35,701 nucleotides of DNA. It comes from Paramuribaculum sp. GTDB lineage: Bacteria; Bacteroidota; Bacteroidia; Bacteroidales; Muribaculaceae. Numbering within the stretch: the stretch's first letter is position 1; every line of letters begins with the position of its first letter. A program made the position numbers and the translations under genes. Positions 1-7,622 of this stretch are shown piece after piece. A model generated the notes under the pieces. The model searched no databases. It had not been told where the DNA came from and was given only the letters and a program-made list of their open reading frames with translations. Location: the NCBI GenBank assembly GCA_029060545.1, contig JAIDTT010000049.1:1-35701 (forward strand), in the 5' to 3' direction.

Positions 1-63
1 GGAAATCATGATCGGTGATATTTTGAGTGGTTTATTATTCGTGATTGGTCTTGGTTGACGATG

Positions 64-71
64 CAAAGTTA
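64..71 (-). promoter_or_regulatory. −7 promoter box pointing out of the left edge
   Basis: On the minus strand the sequence reads TAACTTTG, a perfect match to the Bacteroidales −7 consensus TAnnTTTG. No clear TTTG sits 19 to 21 bases upstream. It would serve a minus-strand gene that begins beyond the left edge. The first 144 bases otherwise hold no gene that I can see. Confidence 0.4.
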
Positions 72-144
72 CAATGCAGTGACAGGGTAGAGAACAATTA
101 CGCGTTAATGGATGTTAAATTCGTTACGCAGCTGTTACAACCAC

Positions 145-176
145 AAAAAAAATGGCTGCAACCTCCCGGTCGCAGC
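145..176 (-). terminator. Rho-independent terminator of the ECF sigma gene
   Basis: Read on the minus strand, a 9-bp stem (GCTGCGACC with GGTTGCAGC, one G·U pair) closes a GGGA loop and runs into eight T residues. It lies about 40 bases past the sigma-factor stop codon, so the sigma gene is probably a single transcription unit. Confidence 0.8.
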
Positions 177-214
177 TCATTTATAACCATGAAAAATATG
201 AATGAATATTGTAT

Positions 215-721
215 CTATCTATGATCCGAGAGTCGCTCCTGCAGCAGGTGACGTCCTGTGAAGATGCGGCTCTTTACCGCGCCTATAGTGAGACCCATCT
301 CATCAGCTATCTCATTGTATTTATAGCCGGATACGAGCATCACGAGGGGTATGCGGTAGAGTTTGTCGAGATGGCGTATCGCTTCTTCGATCTCGTAGGA
401 GGAATAGCTGTCTTCGGGCGACTCGGCAATGAGATCAGCCGAAGCTACATTGAGCAAATAAGAATCCTCAGTCGTGTCGTGTACAGTAGCCAGACGCGAC
501 ATTTTATGATACTGGTCGATGAAGATATTGCGCATTATGGTAAGCACCCATCCCTTGAAATTTTCGCCGGTAGTGTACTTATCTTCAGCCGTGATCGCCT
601 TGAGCATAGTGTCCTGCACCAGATCCTGAGCGTCGTCCGAATTATGGGTAAGAGTAAATGCGAAATTAAGCATCACATTCCGCATACCCGTCAGTTCTGA
701 TTGGAAAGAGGAGGAATTCAT
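215..721 (-). CDS. ECF-type RNA polymerase sigma factor
   Basis: A 168-residue sigma-70 family protein of the extracytoplasmic-function class. The first half carries a region-2 signature (hydrophobic helix, then DDAQDLVQDTMLKA and the downstream motif FKGWVLTIMRNIFID), which binds the −10 element and core RNA polymerase. The C-terminal third has the region-4 helix-turn-helix (IPLVMLVSGYKYNEIADEMG, then LTIGAVKSRIFTGR) that reads the −35-type element. The length is typical of minimal ECF factors. No anti-sigma gene adjoins it: the gene is followed by its own terminator, and the next gene upstream is unrelated. A consensus promoter lies about 60 bases before the ATG. Target genes cannot be inferred from the window. 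Confidence 0.93.
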   Translation of the reverse strand: MNSSSFQSELTGMRNVMLNFAFTLTHNSDDAQDLVQDTMLKAITAEDKYTTGENFKGWVLTIMRNIFIDQYHKMSRLATVHDTTEDSYLLNVASADLIAESPEDSYSSYEIEEAIRHLDKLYRIPLVMLVSGYKYNEIADEMGLTIGAVKSRIFTGRHLLQERLSDHR

Positions 722-777
722 ACGAGAGAGATATGATAGAATGGTTTATTATAAGTGATTGGTTGATTGTTCGACTA

Positions 778-808
778 CAAATATACACACCCTATTGTTA
801 AAACCAAA
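778..808 (-). promoter_or_regulatory. Promoter of the ECF sigma gene
   Basis: The minus strand shows TTTG (805–808), a 19-base spacer and TATATTTG (778–785), an ideal Bacteroidales −33/−7 pair. It leaves a leader of roughly 50 bases before the ATG at 721. Confidence 0.75.
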
Positions 809-872
809 ACATTTCCTCTAAAAAATCCCTAACCAAGCTTAACGATCTACTCATTAATAACGAAGTGCGATT

Positions 873-1727
873 TTATTCATCAGGTAGAAGATTTATCTTC
901 TGCTCTTTGGCGAAATCAGTGACAATATTTGCGACCTGACTGATAAAGTCGTCGGAAATGCTCGCTGAAAATTGGGGACAATGAATAAGCAACCGCTTAG
1001 CACCTGTCTCACATTTATTTATATTAATCCACAGGCGACCAATATTAATTGTATTTTGGATCCTAACGTCAAATACCTTTTCAAAATACGATTTATTCTC
1101 AGAATCAATTTTATAAGATTCACGCGGGAAATGCCCTACTGCCGCGATCACGACAGGAAATTTCTGAAAATAATTACTTGAAAGAAATGACACACGTTGC
1201 ACTACCGACTGTCGGCCTGATTCCTTTCTCTCATTATGCTTTTTGGAAGCTACTGAACTCATATCTGTGTGAAAGGACAGTCTGTGAAAATCAAGTTTAT
1301 CATTCTTTGTCAGCGGCGCTCTATCTGAAGAGATATTTTCAAATATTCGATTTATAAGTTTCTGATAGTTATACCATGTCCGTGCCGTACCCTCAGCTCC
1401 TTTCAATCTGTGGTTATTTTCGCTTCTTACCTGAAACTTCTGTCCCATATATGGAAAAAGTGGATTATAATTGAAAAGGGTATCAGGAGTAGAACATTCG
1501 GCAAGATCATCATATCCGGTATTATTCTGTATATTGAGAGTCCAATCCTTACGATTTCCTTCGATTGACCGCTTATAGTCATTACGCCCATCAACTTCTG
1601 TGGGAGCGTCCGGGTCGCTCGCTCCTTCCTGACCCAAGAAAAGGATTTTTGCATTTGGATTTCCGTGACCAATATAATTCTCGGAAGTTGAATCAATGAG
1701 TGACGTGAATTCTTTTGAGTATTCCAT
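873..1727 (-). CDS. Hypothetical protein, possible uracil-DNA-glycosylase-like fold
   Basis: A 284-residue soluble protein without signal peptide or membrane segment. I cannot name the family with certainty. The N-terminal stretch PNAKILFLGQEGASDP (about residues 25–40) resembles the first motif of the UDG superfamily (a β-strand followed by a Gly-rich, acidic active-site loop). A central hydrophobic strand (VVIAAVGHFP) and a C-terminal block, KRLLIHCPQFSAS followed by a helix, resemble the order of UDG motifs ending in a His–Ser loop. The gene follows the retron operon on the same strand after a 345-bp gap that holds a separate promoter, so it may be an independent accessory gene. It shares the AT-rich composition of the retron block. 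A UDG-fold hydrolase is inference from motif order only. Confidence 0.5.
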   Translation of the reverse strand: MEYSKEFTSLIDSTSENYIGHGNPNAKILFLGQEGASDPDAPTEVDGRNDYKRSIEGNRKDWTLNIQNNTGYDDLAECSTPDTLFNYNPLFPYMGQKFQVRSENNHRLKGAEGTARTWYNYQKLINRIFENISSDRAPLTKNDKLDFHRLSFHTDMSSVASKKHNERKESGRQSVVQRVSFLSSNYFQKFPVVIAAVGHFPRESYKIDSENKSYFEKVFDVRIQNTINIGRLWININKCETGAKRLLIHCPQFSASISDDFISQVANIVTDFAKEQKINLLPDE

Positions 1728-1949
1728 GATTTAAATTGTCGGTTGCCTACATTGACGCATTTCGGCACAGCGTCCGCTTTGGTATTGGAAAGGCGCGGAA
1801 ACCCCTCTCATCTTTGATTAGTCAGGTTCTGGTAAACCTTGAAGCTCAAATAATGGGAATGGCAGACCGCGCCCCTAAACGGGACAACCAGCCTACACGA
1901 TTCATTATTCGGTGCTTCGTTAAATTTACCAGATTTGACTAAACCGGAT

Positions 1950-1965
1950 AACTTACGGGTAAGTT
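1950..1965. repeat. Short inverted repeat in the 345-bp gap
   Basis: A 7-bp dyad, AACTTAC-GG-GTAAGTT, lies in the non-coding stretch 1728–2072 just downstream of a consensus minus-strand promoter. It could be an operator or a leader hairpin for the gene at 873–1727. Nothing else recognisable was found in this gap; the small open frames there look like chance. Confidence 0.4.
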
Positions 1966-1998
1966 GCTTGTGATATGAACATCCTCTGATGAATATTG

Positions 1999-2029
1999 CA
2001 AATTTAGAGAATTTTCTAAGATTCACAAA
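1999..2029 (-). promoter_or_regulatory. Promoter for the possible UDG-fold gene
   Basis: On the minus strand TTTG (2026–2029) and TAAATTTG (1999–2006) are separated by 19 bases, the ideal Bacteroidales arrangement. The nearest downstream gene starts at 1727, leaving an unusually long leader of about 265 bases that contains the dyad at 1950–1965. It separates transcription of that gene from the retron operon. Confidence 0.65.
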
Positions 2030-2072
2030 ATTGGATTCTGATCACGCGGATTGCCATTTTCTCTATTAATGC

Positions 2073-2291
2073 CTATATTGTGAGCAGTATTCTGCCTCCT
2101 TCCTTTACAAAGGTAGCGGGATTTCGGCAGACGGCTGCATAAACCTGTCTATCCGTCACAGGTCGGCCATCTACCCGAATATGTAGTCGCTCATTGTTGA
2201 TTATCTCGGCTATTCGCTGTGTAGTCATCCCATATCCTGAGGTGGCCAGCACATAAACCATCGCATCTTCCAATCGCATTTTAAGTCTCAT
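2073..2291 (-). CDS. Small HARE-type HTH protein, last gene of the retron operon
   Basis: A 72-residue protein that is almost entirely one winged-helix-like domain: an N-terminal helix (MRLEDAMVYVLATSG), a helix pair (MTTQRIAEIINNERL), a helix beginning TDRQVYAAVCRNP and a C-terminal strand pair (TFVKEGGRILLTI). This pattern fits the HARE-HTH family (HB1, ASXL, restriction endonuclease), which is linked to DNA binding in restriction and chromatin proteins. Its start overlaps the stop of the vWA gene by 4 bases, so it is probably translationally coupled. It could be a DNA-recognition subunit of the retron output complex or an operon-level regulator; which one cannot be told from sequence. Family assignment is by eye. 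Confidence 0.7.
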   Translation of the reverse strand: MRLKMRLEDAMVYVLATSGYGMTTQRIAEIINNERLHIRVDGRPVTDRQVYAAVCRNPATFVKEGGRILLTI

Positions 2292-3730
2292 AATATCATC
2301 TGTCTGTCAAAGTATTCATTAACTACGCCATCATTGCATAGATAGCGGTAATGGCATTCCTTAAGAAAATTAAAGCCATCCGGCATTTCATTGTTACGTT
2401 TGGCTGGATCATCCAATATGTCGAGTTGGTATGGTCGGGTATTAATCCCTAAGCCGTATAACTTCATACCCTCATTCCTGGCATTTTCAATGAGGGATGT
2501 GCTTTCTTTAGAAATATGACTCCAGATAAAGTCTGAGATGATGAGCAAATCTGCTCCTTTGAATGAATCAGCAAAGGACTGGTACTGTGGCATTGACCGC
2601 AACTTCTTGAAAATAAAATAAAAAAGTTTATTTTCATCGTTGCCGCCGCTGTAAGAATGAGACAGAAACGATAAAAATTTCTTTCGTTGCCATTGTAGAT
2701 CTTTAAGAATAAAGAACGAAAGATTATGGGAGTAGTTGATCATACATATAGGTCTTTTATCTCGCTGCGCTACTATAGCAACGGAGAGCGCCAGTGTCTT
2801 GGCCGTCACTTCCGGTTGGCCTTCCATTGAGCCACTTGTATCAACGCATATATAGATTGGGCCGGATTTATCATTTGCGGGCTTGCAGGAACGGGAGGCG
2901 GATGAAAACAGTTGAAGCCGCTTTTGAACATACCGTTGATAAAACAGATTCTCTGTAGTGTTTGCTCCCAACATAACCAACTCGGATGGTAATAGACTAT
3001 TGAGATCATTGCCTGTAGTTACGCCACTTATGTCACTGCGGGAAGCAGACTGAAATTTGCCTGAAATCTCATGAGCAGTGCCGCCGCTTCGGCCGATTTT
3101 CTTGGCAAGATCAACGATAACAGGGTCGAGTTGAAGAAGATAATCTGCGTCAGCCCGATGACTATCTGTCCGCATCCCGGGTGAATTACCTCGCGATGAA
3201 TCAGCATAGTGTTGAATTGCATCCGGAAGCGCACCATGTATTTTTTCCAGGCTGTTGGTCATATCCGTAATACCCGATTCTATATACACATCACCTTCGT
3301 CGGATATCAGCTCTTCTCCATCATCATCACCAAGCGGTATAGGCTTGTCTGAATCTCCTGCTTTAAGATTCATAGATCTGGCTTTACGGTTCTTTTCTTC
3401 AATGCTTAATGGGAAAAGGTGATTGGCGAGCCACGAGTTAAGAAAATCTTCCTTTTTACCGGTTCGCTTTTCTTCATTTTTCCAGTCATCGGGACTTAGG
3501 GAGTCGATAAAATTACTTATAACTGCAACTGAATAATTTTTCCAAAACAAGTCATCCTCCACGACACAATAAAATCGCGAGTCGCATACAATATCCCGGA
3601 TCATCTGATATACAGGGATTCGGGCTGCTCTCATTTTACTGATTAAATCAAGCATTATCACGCCATCTTTGGTAGTAGTGACGATACTTACCGCTCTGCG
3701 CAGATATGCAAGATGCCTCTTTCTCATCAC
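2288..3730 (-). CDS. vWA-domain protein (ViaA-like partner of the MoxR ATPase)
   Basis: A 480-residue protein. The N-terminal half is helical and charged with no domain I recognise, including an acidic stretch around residues 134–150. The C-terminal half is a von Willebrand A domain with a metal-ion-dependent adhesion site: DTSGSM at 297–302, a conserved Thr near 309 and an Asp at 400 in LLIISDFIW. This layout (unknown N-terminus, C-terminal vWA) is like ViaA, the partner of the MoxR-type ATPase RavA in enterobacteria, and the next upstream gene here is a RavA-like MoxR protein overlapping by 4 bases. By analogy it is the adaptor or target-binding partner of the ATPase. MoxR–vWA pairs recur in bacterial conflict systems, and here the pair is inside a retron operon. 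Confidence 0.88.
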   Translation of the reverse strand: MMRKRHLAYLRRAVSIVTTTKDGVIMLDLISKMRAARIPVYQMIRDIVCDSRFYCVVEDDLFWKNYSVAVISNFIDSLSPDDWKNEEKRTGKKEDFLNSWLANHLFPLSIEEKNRKARSMNLKAGDSDKPIPLGDDDGEELISDEGDVYIESGITDMTNSLEKIHGALPDAIQHYADSSRGNSPGMRTDSHRADADYLLQLDPVIVDLAKKIGRSGGTAHEISGKFQSASRSDISGVTTGNDLNSLLPSELVMLGANTTENLFYQRYVQKRLQLFSSASRSCKPANDKSGPIYICVDTSGSMEGQPEVTAKTLALSVAIVAQRDKRPICMINYSHNLSFFILKDLQWQRKKFLSFLSHSYSGGNDENKLFYFIFKKLRSMPQYQSFADSFKGADLLIISDFIWSHISKESTSLIENARNEGMKLYGLGINTRPYQLDILDDPAKRNNEMPDGFNFLKECHYRYLCNDGVVNEYFDRQMIL

Positions 3731-5142
3731 ATTAAATCTATTCTTGTCTTATAGACGGCAACGACCTCTTTAATAGGCTTATATAAATCGGAACCGACAA
3801 TAAAAAGATTATGATTCATTTCAATATACAGACGATTTGCAATTCCGTCAATGGTATCACCAATCTCTGCCATAAAGTCTTTACTTAACTGCTTGTCACA
3901 TTCTGTACGCAGAAAATAATTATAGTTGTTGATACAGATTACTCCATCTTTTACAAATCTCATCACGAACTGGCCCCGTGAACGAAGCATCAGTATACTA
4001 TCCGTGGTTTCCGACCCGAAGAACACATCATCGGGAGACGACTGCATACGCTGATAATCCTTTATCTTGATTTTCAATGGGCTGTCATCACATTTAATAA
4101 TATAATGCACTTGATCGGGCGAGTATAACCGTATGTCGTTTTTATCTAAATTGACGTGCCGTTTGTAACTTTTGTACTGCTCGAGTATGCTACCGAATAA
4201 TGTAGCCACCATAGTTTCCGCAATAATCTGTCGGATCACAATAATCGACGACTCATCACTCCAAAGCATATGAGATAATATAAGTACGTCTGATAGACCT
4301 ATCTCATTTCGTTCATTAAGATATGCCGACATTTTCATAACTCCGAAAGCCTTTTTCCAGCGTCGGTCGGAGACATAATACTTCAGATTACCGGGATCAG
4401 GAGCACCGGTTACAACATCTATTGCATTTACTTTATCATTAAGTTTTTTTCTTATTGTATAAAGGATCTCAAGAATATCATTAGGAACAGCGACTTTACT
4501 ACTTTCAGACTGTATTGACAGAAACTCATCGTGAGTCAACGGTTGATATTCTACTATCGGTAAACTGGAATCAGGCGCAGATAGTAATCTGAAAAAATTT
4601 GTTTTTTGAGTTATGGGGTTTACAACGTATCGCAACAGAAATCGATCCCAAAGGGCTTCAAGTCCCTCATCTTTTGCCGGAAGTTCATTGGAGGCGGCTA
4701 TTATTCCTTTGAGCGGAAGTTGTAATTCTTGATTACCATTGAGATATATCTTCTCGTTGAGAACAGTAAGGAGCGAATTCTGAATCGCAGGTCCCGCTTT
4801 CCAGATCTCATCCAGGAAAACTACCTCTGCATCAGGCAGAAAACCTGCCGTAACCCGCTCATAACAATCCTCATCCTTGAGTTTGGATATGCTCACCGGG
4901 CCGAATATCTCGTCGGGGGTAGAGAAGCGCGACATCAGGTATTCAAATACTATCGCATGATTAAACGCCTTTTTCAATCGTCGGGCAATCATTGATTTGC
5001 CGACACCCGGCAATCCAAGGAGAAAAATACTCTCTCCGGCAAGAGCACTGAGCAGACTTAGTGCAAGAGCCTCGTCGCGCTCAAAAGTGCCTTGCTTCAT
5101 CCCTGATAAAATTGCCGCTATTCTATCTCTGATGCCTGTCAT
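3727..5142 (-). CDS. MoxR/RavA-like AAA+ ATPase
   Basis: A 471-residue AAA+ ATPase. Walker A is GLPGVGKS (43–50), Walker B VVFLDE (107–112), sensor 1 lies in IIAASNELP (147–155) and an arginine-finger region is WDRFLLR (165–171). The segment SRFSTPDEIFGPVSI between the Walker motifs is characteristic of the MoxR/RavA group. The C-terminal 200 residues, which may bind partners, match nothing I recognise. The gene overlaps the vWA gene downstream and the hydrolase gene upstream by 4 bases each, implying stoichiometric co-translation. The family remodels protein complexes with a vWA partner; in this setting it probably activates or delivers an effector once the retron senses infection. That role is inference. 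Confidence 0.92.
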   Translation of the reverse strand: MTGIRDRIAAILSGMKQGTFERDEALALSLLSALAGESIFLLGLPGVGKSMIARRLKKAFNHAIVFEYLMSRFSTPDEIFGPVSISKLKDEDCYERVTAGFLPDAEVVFLDEIWKAGPAIQNSLLTVLNEKIYLNGNQELQLPLKGIIAASNELPAKDEGLEALWDRFLLRYVVNPITQKTNFFRLLSAPDSSLPIVEYQPLTHDEFLSIQSESSKVAVPNDILEILYTIRKKLNDKVNAIDVVTGAPDPGNLKYYVSDRRWKKAFGVMKMSAYLNERNEIGLSDVLILSHMLWSDESSIIVIRQIIAETMVATLFGSILEQYKSYKRHVNLDKNDIRLYSPDQVHYIIKCDDSPLKIKIKDYQRMQSSPDDVFFGSETTDSILMLRSRGQFVMRFVKDGVICINNYNYFLRTECDKQLSKDFMAEIGDTIDGIANRLYIEMNHNLFIVGSDLYKPIKEVVAVYKTRIDLM

Positions 5143-6071
5143 CGGTCTCTGTTAACAATAATATTATTATTGATATAAAATTGACCCTCGGTAACTTGTA
5201 CTCCCCCTGCACCATATATCTCTACCGAAGGGGTCCGGCAGTATCGATTACCATACACGAGTTGTACAGTCTCATCGTCCGTTCCGTCGGAAAGGGTAGG
5301 AAAATGTAAGTCAATGTCGCGACCGTCGTAGTGCTTCTTGCCCTGATATTCACGCACAATTTCTTCGTACCACTTTCGACCGATGCCCTTCTTATATATT
5401 TTATAGGCATTCTCATAGTTGTCCATATCACCGATGAAACCGATCTTGCCCGATGTAATCGATTCAAACGGGAGGTATACTCTGAGAGAGAAATCAGGCG
5501 ACTTCAGCCATTCGATTATGGGAATAAGAATATCGTTAATCACTTGCTCCGTGAGACGATGGCCGCCAGCAAACGTAGTCCAATAAAAATAGCGTTCGCA
5601 ATACTCGTCGCGACAGTCGCATACCTCATCCGCATCGCCAAAGAGTCCGATTACCGACTCCGGTGCTGAGTCATCTACACACTCGAGATTAGCTTCCATT
5701 TCCTCGAATTCATGACATAGCGTTTCCGTGACCATATAGGACTCAGCTCCATCTTCTCTTTTTGAAAAAAATTGCAGCTCCTTACCCTCATTCTCTTCAA
5801 GAAGTTGCGACACATGAAATGCCGGATTGACAAGGATTCGTCGATAGCCTTTCATCTGCGAGGCGTACATGGCGCCCATTGAAGTACCAATTACGATTGT
5901 ATTGTCGGAATGATACTCCCCGGCGAGACTCAGTAGAAGCTGAAGAGCCTTGATCGGGCTGACCGGAATGTCGGGGGTAATCACGTTGTCGAGTGGTAAC
6001 AGTTTTCGCAACAAAGCGGCTGTGTTGGCCTGTCCGGATGACGATAGGCCGTGGAGATAAATGATATTCAT
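5139..6071 (-). CDS. α/β-hydrolase, YqiA/UPF0227-like, with C-terminal extension
   Basis: A 310-residue protein. Residues 1–190 form a compact α/β-hydrolase like the YqiA/UPF0227 esterases: start MNIIYLHGLSSSG, nucleophile elbow GTSMG with Ser64, an acid at Asp146 or Asp148 in LFGDADEV and His171 in FAGGHRL, so the catalytic triad looks intact. Residues 195–310 are an extra domain with no match I know, rich in aromatic and acidic residues. It starts 5 bases after the RT stop and overlaps the MoxR gene by 4 bases. In a retron it is the best candidate for the toxic effector (lipid, ester or small-molecule hydrolysis), but the substrate is unknown. There is no signal peptide, so it should be cytoplasmic. 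Confidence 0.85.
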   Translation of the reverse strand: MNIIYLHGLSSSGQANTAALLRKLLPLDNVITPDIPVSPIKALQLLLSLAGEYHSDNTIVIGTSMGAMYASQMKGYRRILVNPAFHVSQLLEENEGKELQFFSKREDGAESYMVTETLCHEFEEMEANLECVDDSAPESVIGLFGDADEVCDCRDEYCERYFYWTTFAGGHRLTEQVINDILIPIIEWLKSPDFSLRVYLPFESITSGKIGFIGDMDNYENAYKIYKKGIGRKWYEEIVREYQGKKHYDGRDIDLHFPTLSDGTDDETVQLVYGNRYCRTPSVEIYGAGGVQVTEGQFYINNNIIVNRDR

Positions 6072-6076
6072 ATTGT

Positions 6077-7147
6077 TTATGTGTTAGGGGTTGAGTTTTG
6101 CTTTTCTTTCCACTGAAGGTGCGTAAATTTGCGCTTTAGCGTACGATAGGTAGAATCTTCCTTACCCTTGATCATTTCAAGGTAATTGATCTTGCCGTCA
6201 ATGACATTGGCAAGTCTCTTATTCGCACTCATATCGAAATCGTTGGTGAAGATATTCTGCGCTTTGGCATATCCATATTTGTCCCATAGATGAAGTAATA
6301 CCCGGAGTTGCTTTACATAAGTGCGGCTTACATTGACTTTGTCACTGATCACTATACCTGTTACTTCGCGGCGTACGCCCGGAACATATGTTTTCGTCTT
6401 CTTGTCGTTGATCCTAAGACCATGATCGCTCACTACCTTCTCAATCTTCGTTTGCCAATATGGAGTAATCCTCCTTATCGGTTTATGATGGCTGAATGTC
6501 ATATCATCAGCATAGCGCGAGTAACGGGCACCCATTCGTTCGGCCAGCCGAGCCATTTCCTCATCAAGTACTTTCAGCACGATGTTGGACAGCACCGGAG
6601 ATGTCGGTGCGCCTTGCGGCAGTACTTCAATACCGGCAGCATCAGGTACGGTGCATAGCCGGCATATAATATTGATAGCCTCTCTGCTCTGAATCTTATC
6701 GCCCAACTCACGAATTAGCGCCCGGCGAACCATTGTCTTCGTAATACACGGAAAAAAGTTTTGAAGGTCAATGTTGTAGATACATGTTTGCCCTACATGC
6801 ATGATTGCATTGTCTTTCACACTCTTTCCTATAACGAAGCCTGTAGCATTAGGCGAAGGCTCGAAGATAGATTGAAGTAGTATGTTGATAGCCGATTGAA
6901 TCCCTTTCAGTGGTTTTACCGGTGCACTGATTTTACGGACCCCGCCTGACTTTTTAGGTATCTCGAAATCGACGTATCCTTTGGCTCGGGTTCTGACATA
7001 AGCGAAATGCATGAGTTTCCGACCCGAGAGTGGCTCCGCCAGACTCCACTCCCCAAGAATAGGAGCAATGAAATTCAAGGTATCGAATAACTCGGTTCTG
7101 GATGAGATTGTGATATCTTTGAGGTATTCCGTTATTTTGTCTCGCAT
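6077..7147 (-). CDS. Retron reverse transcriptase
   Basis: A 356-residue RNA-directed DNA polymerase with retron signatures. Asp127 in YNIDLQNFFP is the first catalytic Asp, QGAPTSP (178–184) is motif 4, and YADD (212–215) in RYADDMTFS carries the other two catalytic Asp residues. The retron-specific NAxxH motif is present as NAIMH (113–117) and the VTG triplet of the Y region as VTGIVIS (262–268). There is no maturase or endonuclease domain, and motif 4 is not the IGxxxSQ form of diversity-generating retroelements. The ATG at 7147 follows an A-rich leader typical of Bacteroidetes. A structured ncRNA candidate ends about 100 bases upstream on the same strand. It should make msDNA from that RNA and bind it as the sensor half of the system. 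Confidence 0.95.
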   Translation of the reverse strand: MRDKITEYLKDITISSRTELFDTLNFIAPILGEWSLAEPLSGRKLMHFAYVRTRAKGYVDFEIPKKSGGVRKISAPVKPLKGIQSAINILLQSIFEPSPNATGFVIGKSVKDNAIMHVGQTCIYNIDLQNFFPCITKTMVRRALIRELGDKIQSREAINIICRLCTVPDAAGIEVLPQGAPTSPVLSNIVLKVLDEEMARLAERMGARYSRYADDMTFSHHKPIRRITPYWQTKIEKVVSDHGLRINDKKTKTYVPGVRREVTGIVISDKVNVSRTYVKQLRVLLHLWDKYGYAKAQNIFTNDFDMSANKRLANVIDGKINYLEMIKGKEDSTYRTLKRKFTHLQWKEKQNSTPNT

Positions 7148-7173
7148 CGTTTTTTTTGAAAAGTTAGCGATGG

Positions 7174-7215
7174 CAAAAATAGAGGTGATGTGTGAAAAGT
7201 CGTTTCATATATGAA
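7174..7215 (-). promoter_or_regulatory. RT operon promoter with shared operator dyad (site B)
   Basis: On the minus strand the −7 box TATTTTTG lies at 7174–7181. Upstream, a dyad at 7190–7210 reads ATATGAAA-N5-TTTCACAC. The whole 42-base unit has the same spacing as the units before the ncRNA (7560–7601) and the WYL gene (8562–8603). No TTTG −33 element is present; the dyad occupies that place. A second palindrome (TTCATATATGAA) overlaps its upstream half. Confidence 0.75.
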
Positions 7216-7250
7216 TTTTATTTTCTGATCTTTTTTACAGATGGATACTA

Positions 7251-7290
7251 TATAAAAAATGATGACGCACTCCGTATTGGAGCCGCCATC
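7251..7290 (-). terminator. Terminator of the retron ncRNA
   Basis: On the minus strand GATGGCGGCTCC (from 7290) pairs with GGAGTGCGTCATC (to 7261) through 12 base pairs, two of them G·U, with one bulged G and an AATAC loop. The run ATTTTTTATA follows. It sits just past the a2 repeat and separates the ncRNA from the RT promoter. Confidence 0.75.
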
Positions 7291-7553
7291 ATATTTAAGC
7301 AACGGTGATACTTTCGTGTGCGCCGGATGGTCGAGGCATCGGCAATGTGAGTTGTGAACGAAGGAGTGCACGCCACATCACCTAAAACGAAGTGACGGTG
7401 ATGATTGGTGCACGACTGGAGTGAACAGCTTGCAGAGCCTATGCCGAGTAATAAACTTTGTGGAGCGTTACTGTGGAAGAAACGAAGTCTGCCGAATACA
7501 ACAGACAGGTTGCAAAGTTCGTGCCGTTGCTTTCAATGTTCTCTGTCGTTTAA
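7252..7553 (-). ncRNA. Candidate retron msr–msd RNA
   Basis: Non-coding transcript of about 300 bases upstream of the RT, on the same strand. Evidence by eye: a consensus −7 box at 7560–7567 gives a start near 7553. A 9-base element AAGCAACGG (7524–7532) near the 5′ end is perfectly complementary to CCGTTGCTT (7297–7305) near the 3′ end, the position and size expected for retron a1/a2. A hairpin at 7487–7506 has an 8-bp stem and a TATT loop, itself inside a 7-bp stem formed by 7513–7519 and 7454–7460, fitting the msr. A long hairpin at 7366–7413 (GTGCAC arms, then CATCACC with GGTGATG, 14-base loop) inside GGCATAGGC (7437–7445) and GCCGATGCC (7335–7343) fits the reverse-transcribed msd. The branch G is not assigned; an AGC within a1 is one candidate. 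Exact ends are inferred. Confidence 0.8.
7297..7532. repeat. a1/a2 inverted repeat of the retron
   Basis: The plus strand reads AAGCAACGG at 7297–7305 and CCGTTGCTT at 7524–7532. These 9-base arms bracket all the predicted internal hairpins and lie inside the promoter and terminator of the ncRNA. A few more pairs with bulges may extend the stem outward (CATT with AATATG). Confidence 0.75.
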
Positions 7554-7559
7554 TAAACG

Positions 7560-7601
7560 CAAAGTTAGATAGTATATATGAAAATTCGTTTCATATATGA
7601 A
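7560..7601 (-). promoter_or_regulatory. ncRNA promoter with shared operator dyad (site C)
   Basis: The minus-strand −7 box is TAACTTTG (7560–7567). The dyad at 7576–7596 is the most symmetrical of the three, ATATGAAA-N5-TTTCATAT, and overlaps a perfect 14-bp palindrome (TTTCATATATGAAA, 7589–7602). Spacing from dyad to −7 box is identical to that in site B before the RT. Confidence 0.8.
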
Positions 7602-7622
7602 AGCTGATTGCAGAAAATATTG

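Noticed and set aside
209-700. 163-codon plus-strand open frame opposite the sigma gene
   Set aside because: It is antisense to a protein with clear sigma region 2 and 4 motifs and has no family resemblance of its own.
1808-2026. 72-codon minus-strand open frame in the 1728–2072 gap
   Set aside because: Its start lies between the −33 and upstream of the −7 box of a consensus promoter, so it could not be made from it; no motif.
6077-7147. Diversity-generating retroelement or group II intron RT
   Set aside because: Motif 4 is QGAPTSP, not IGxxxSQ; NAxxH and VTG are present; no maturase or HNH domain, no template/variable repeat pair seen.
7261-7290. Hairpin as part of the msd
   Set aside because: It lies outside the a1/a2 arms and is followed by a T run, so a terminator explains it better.
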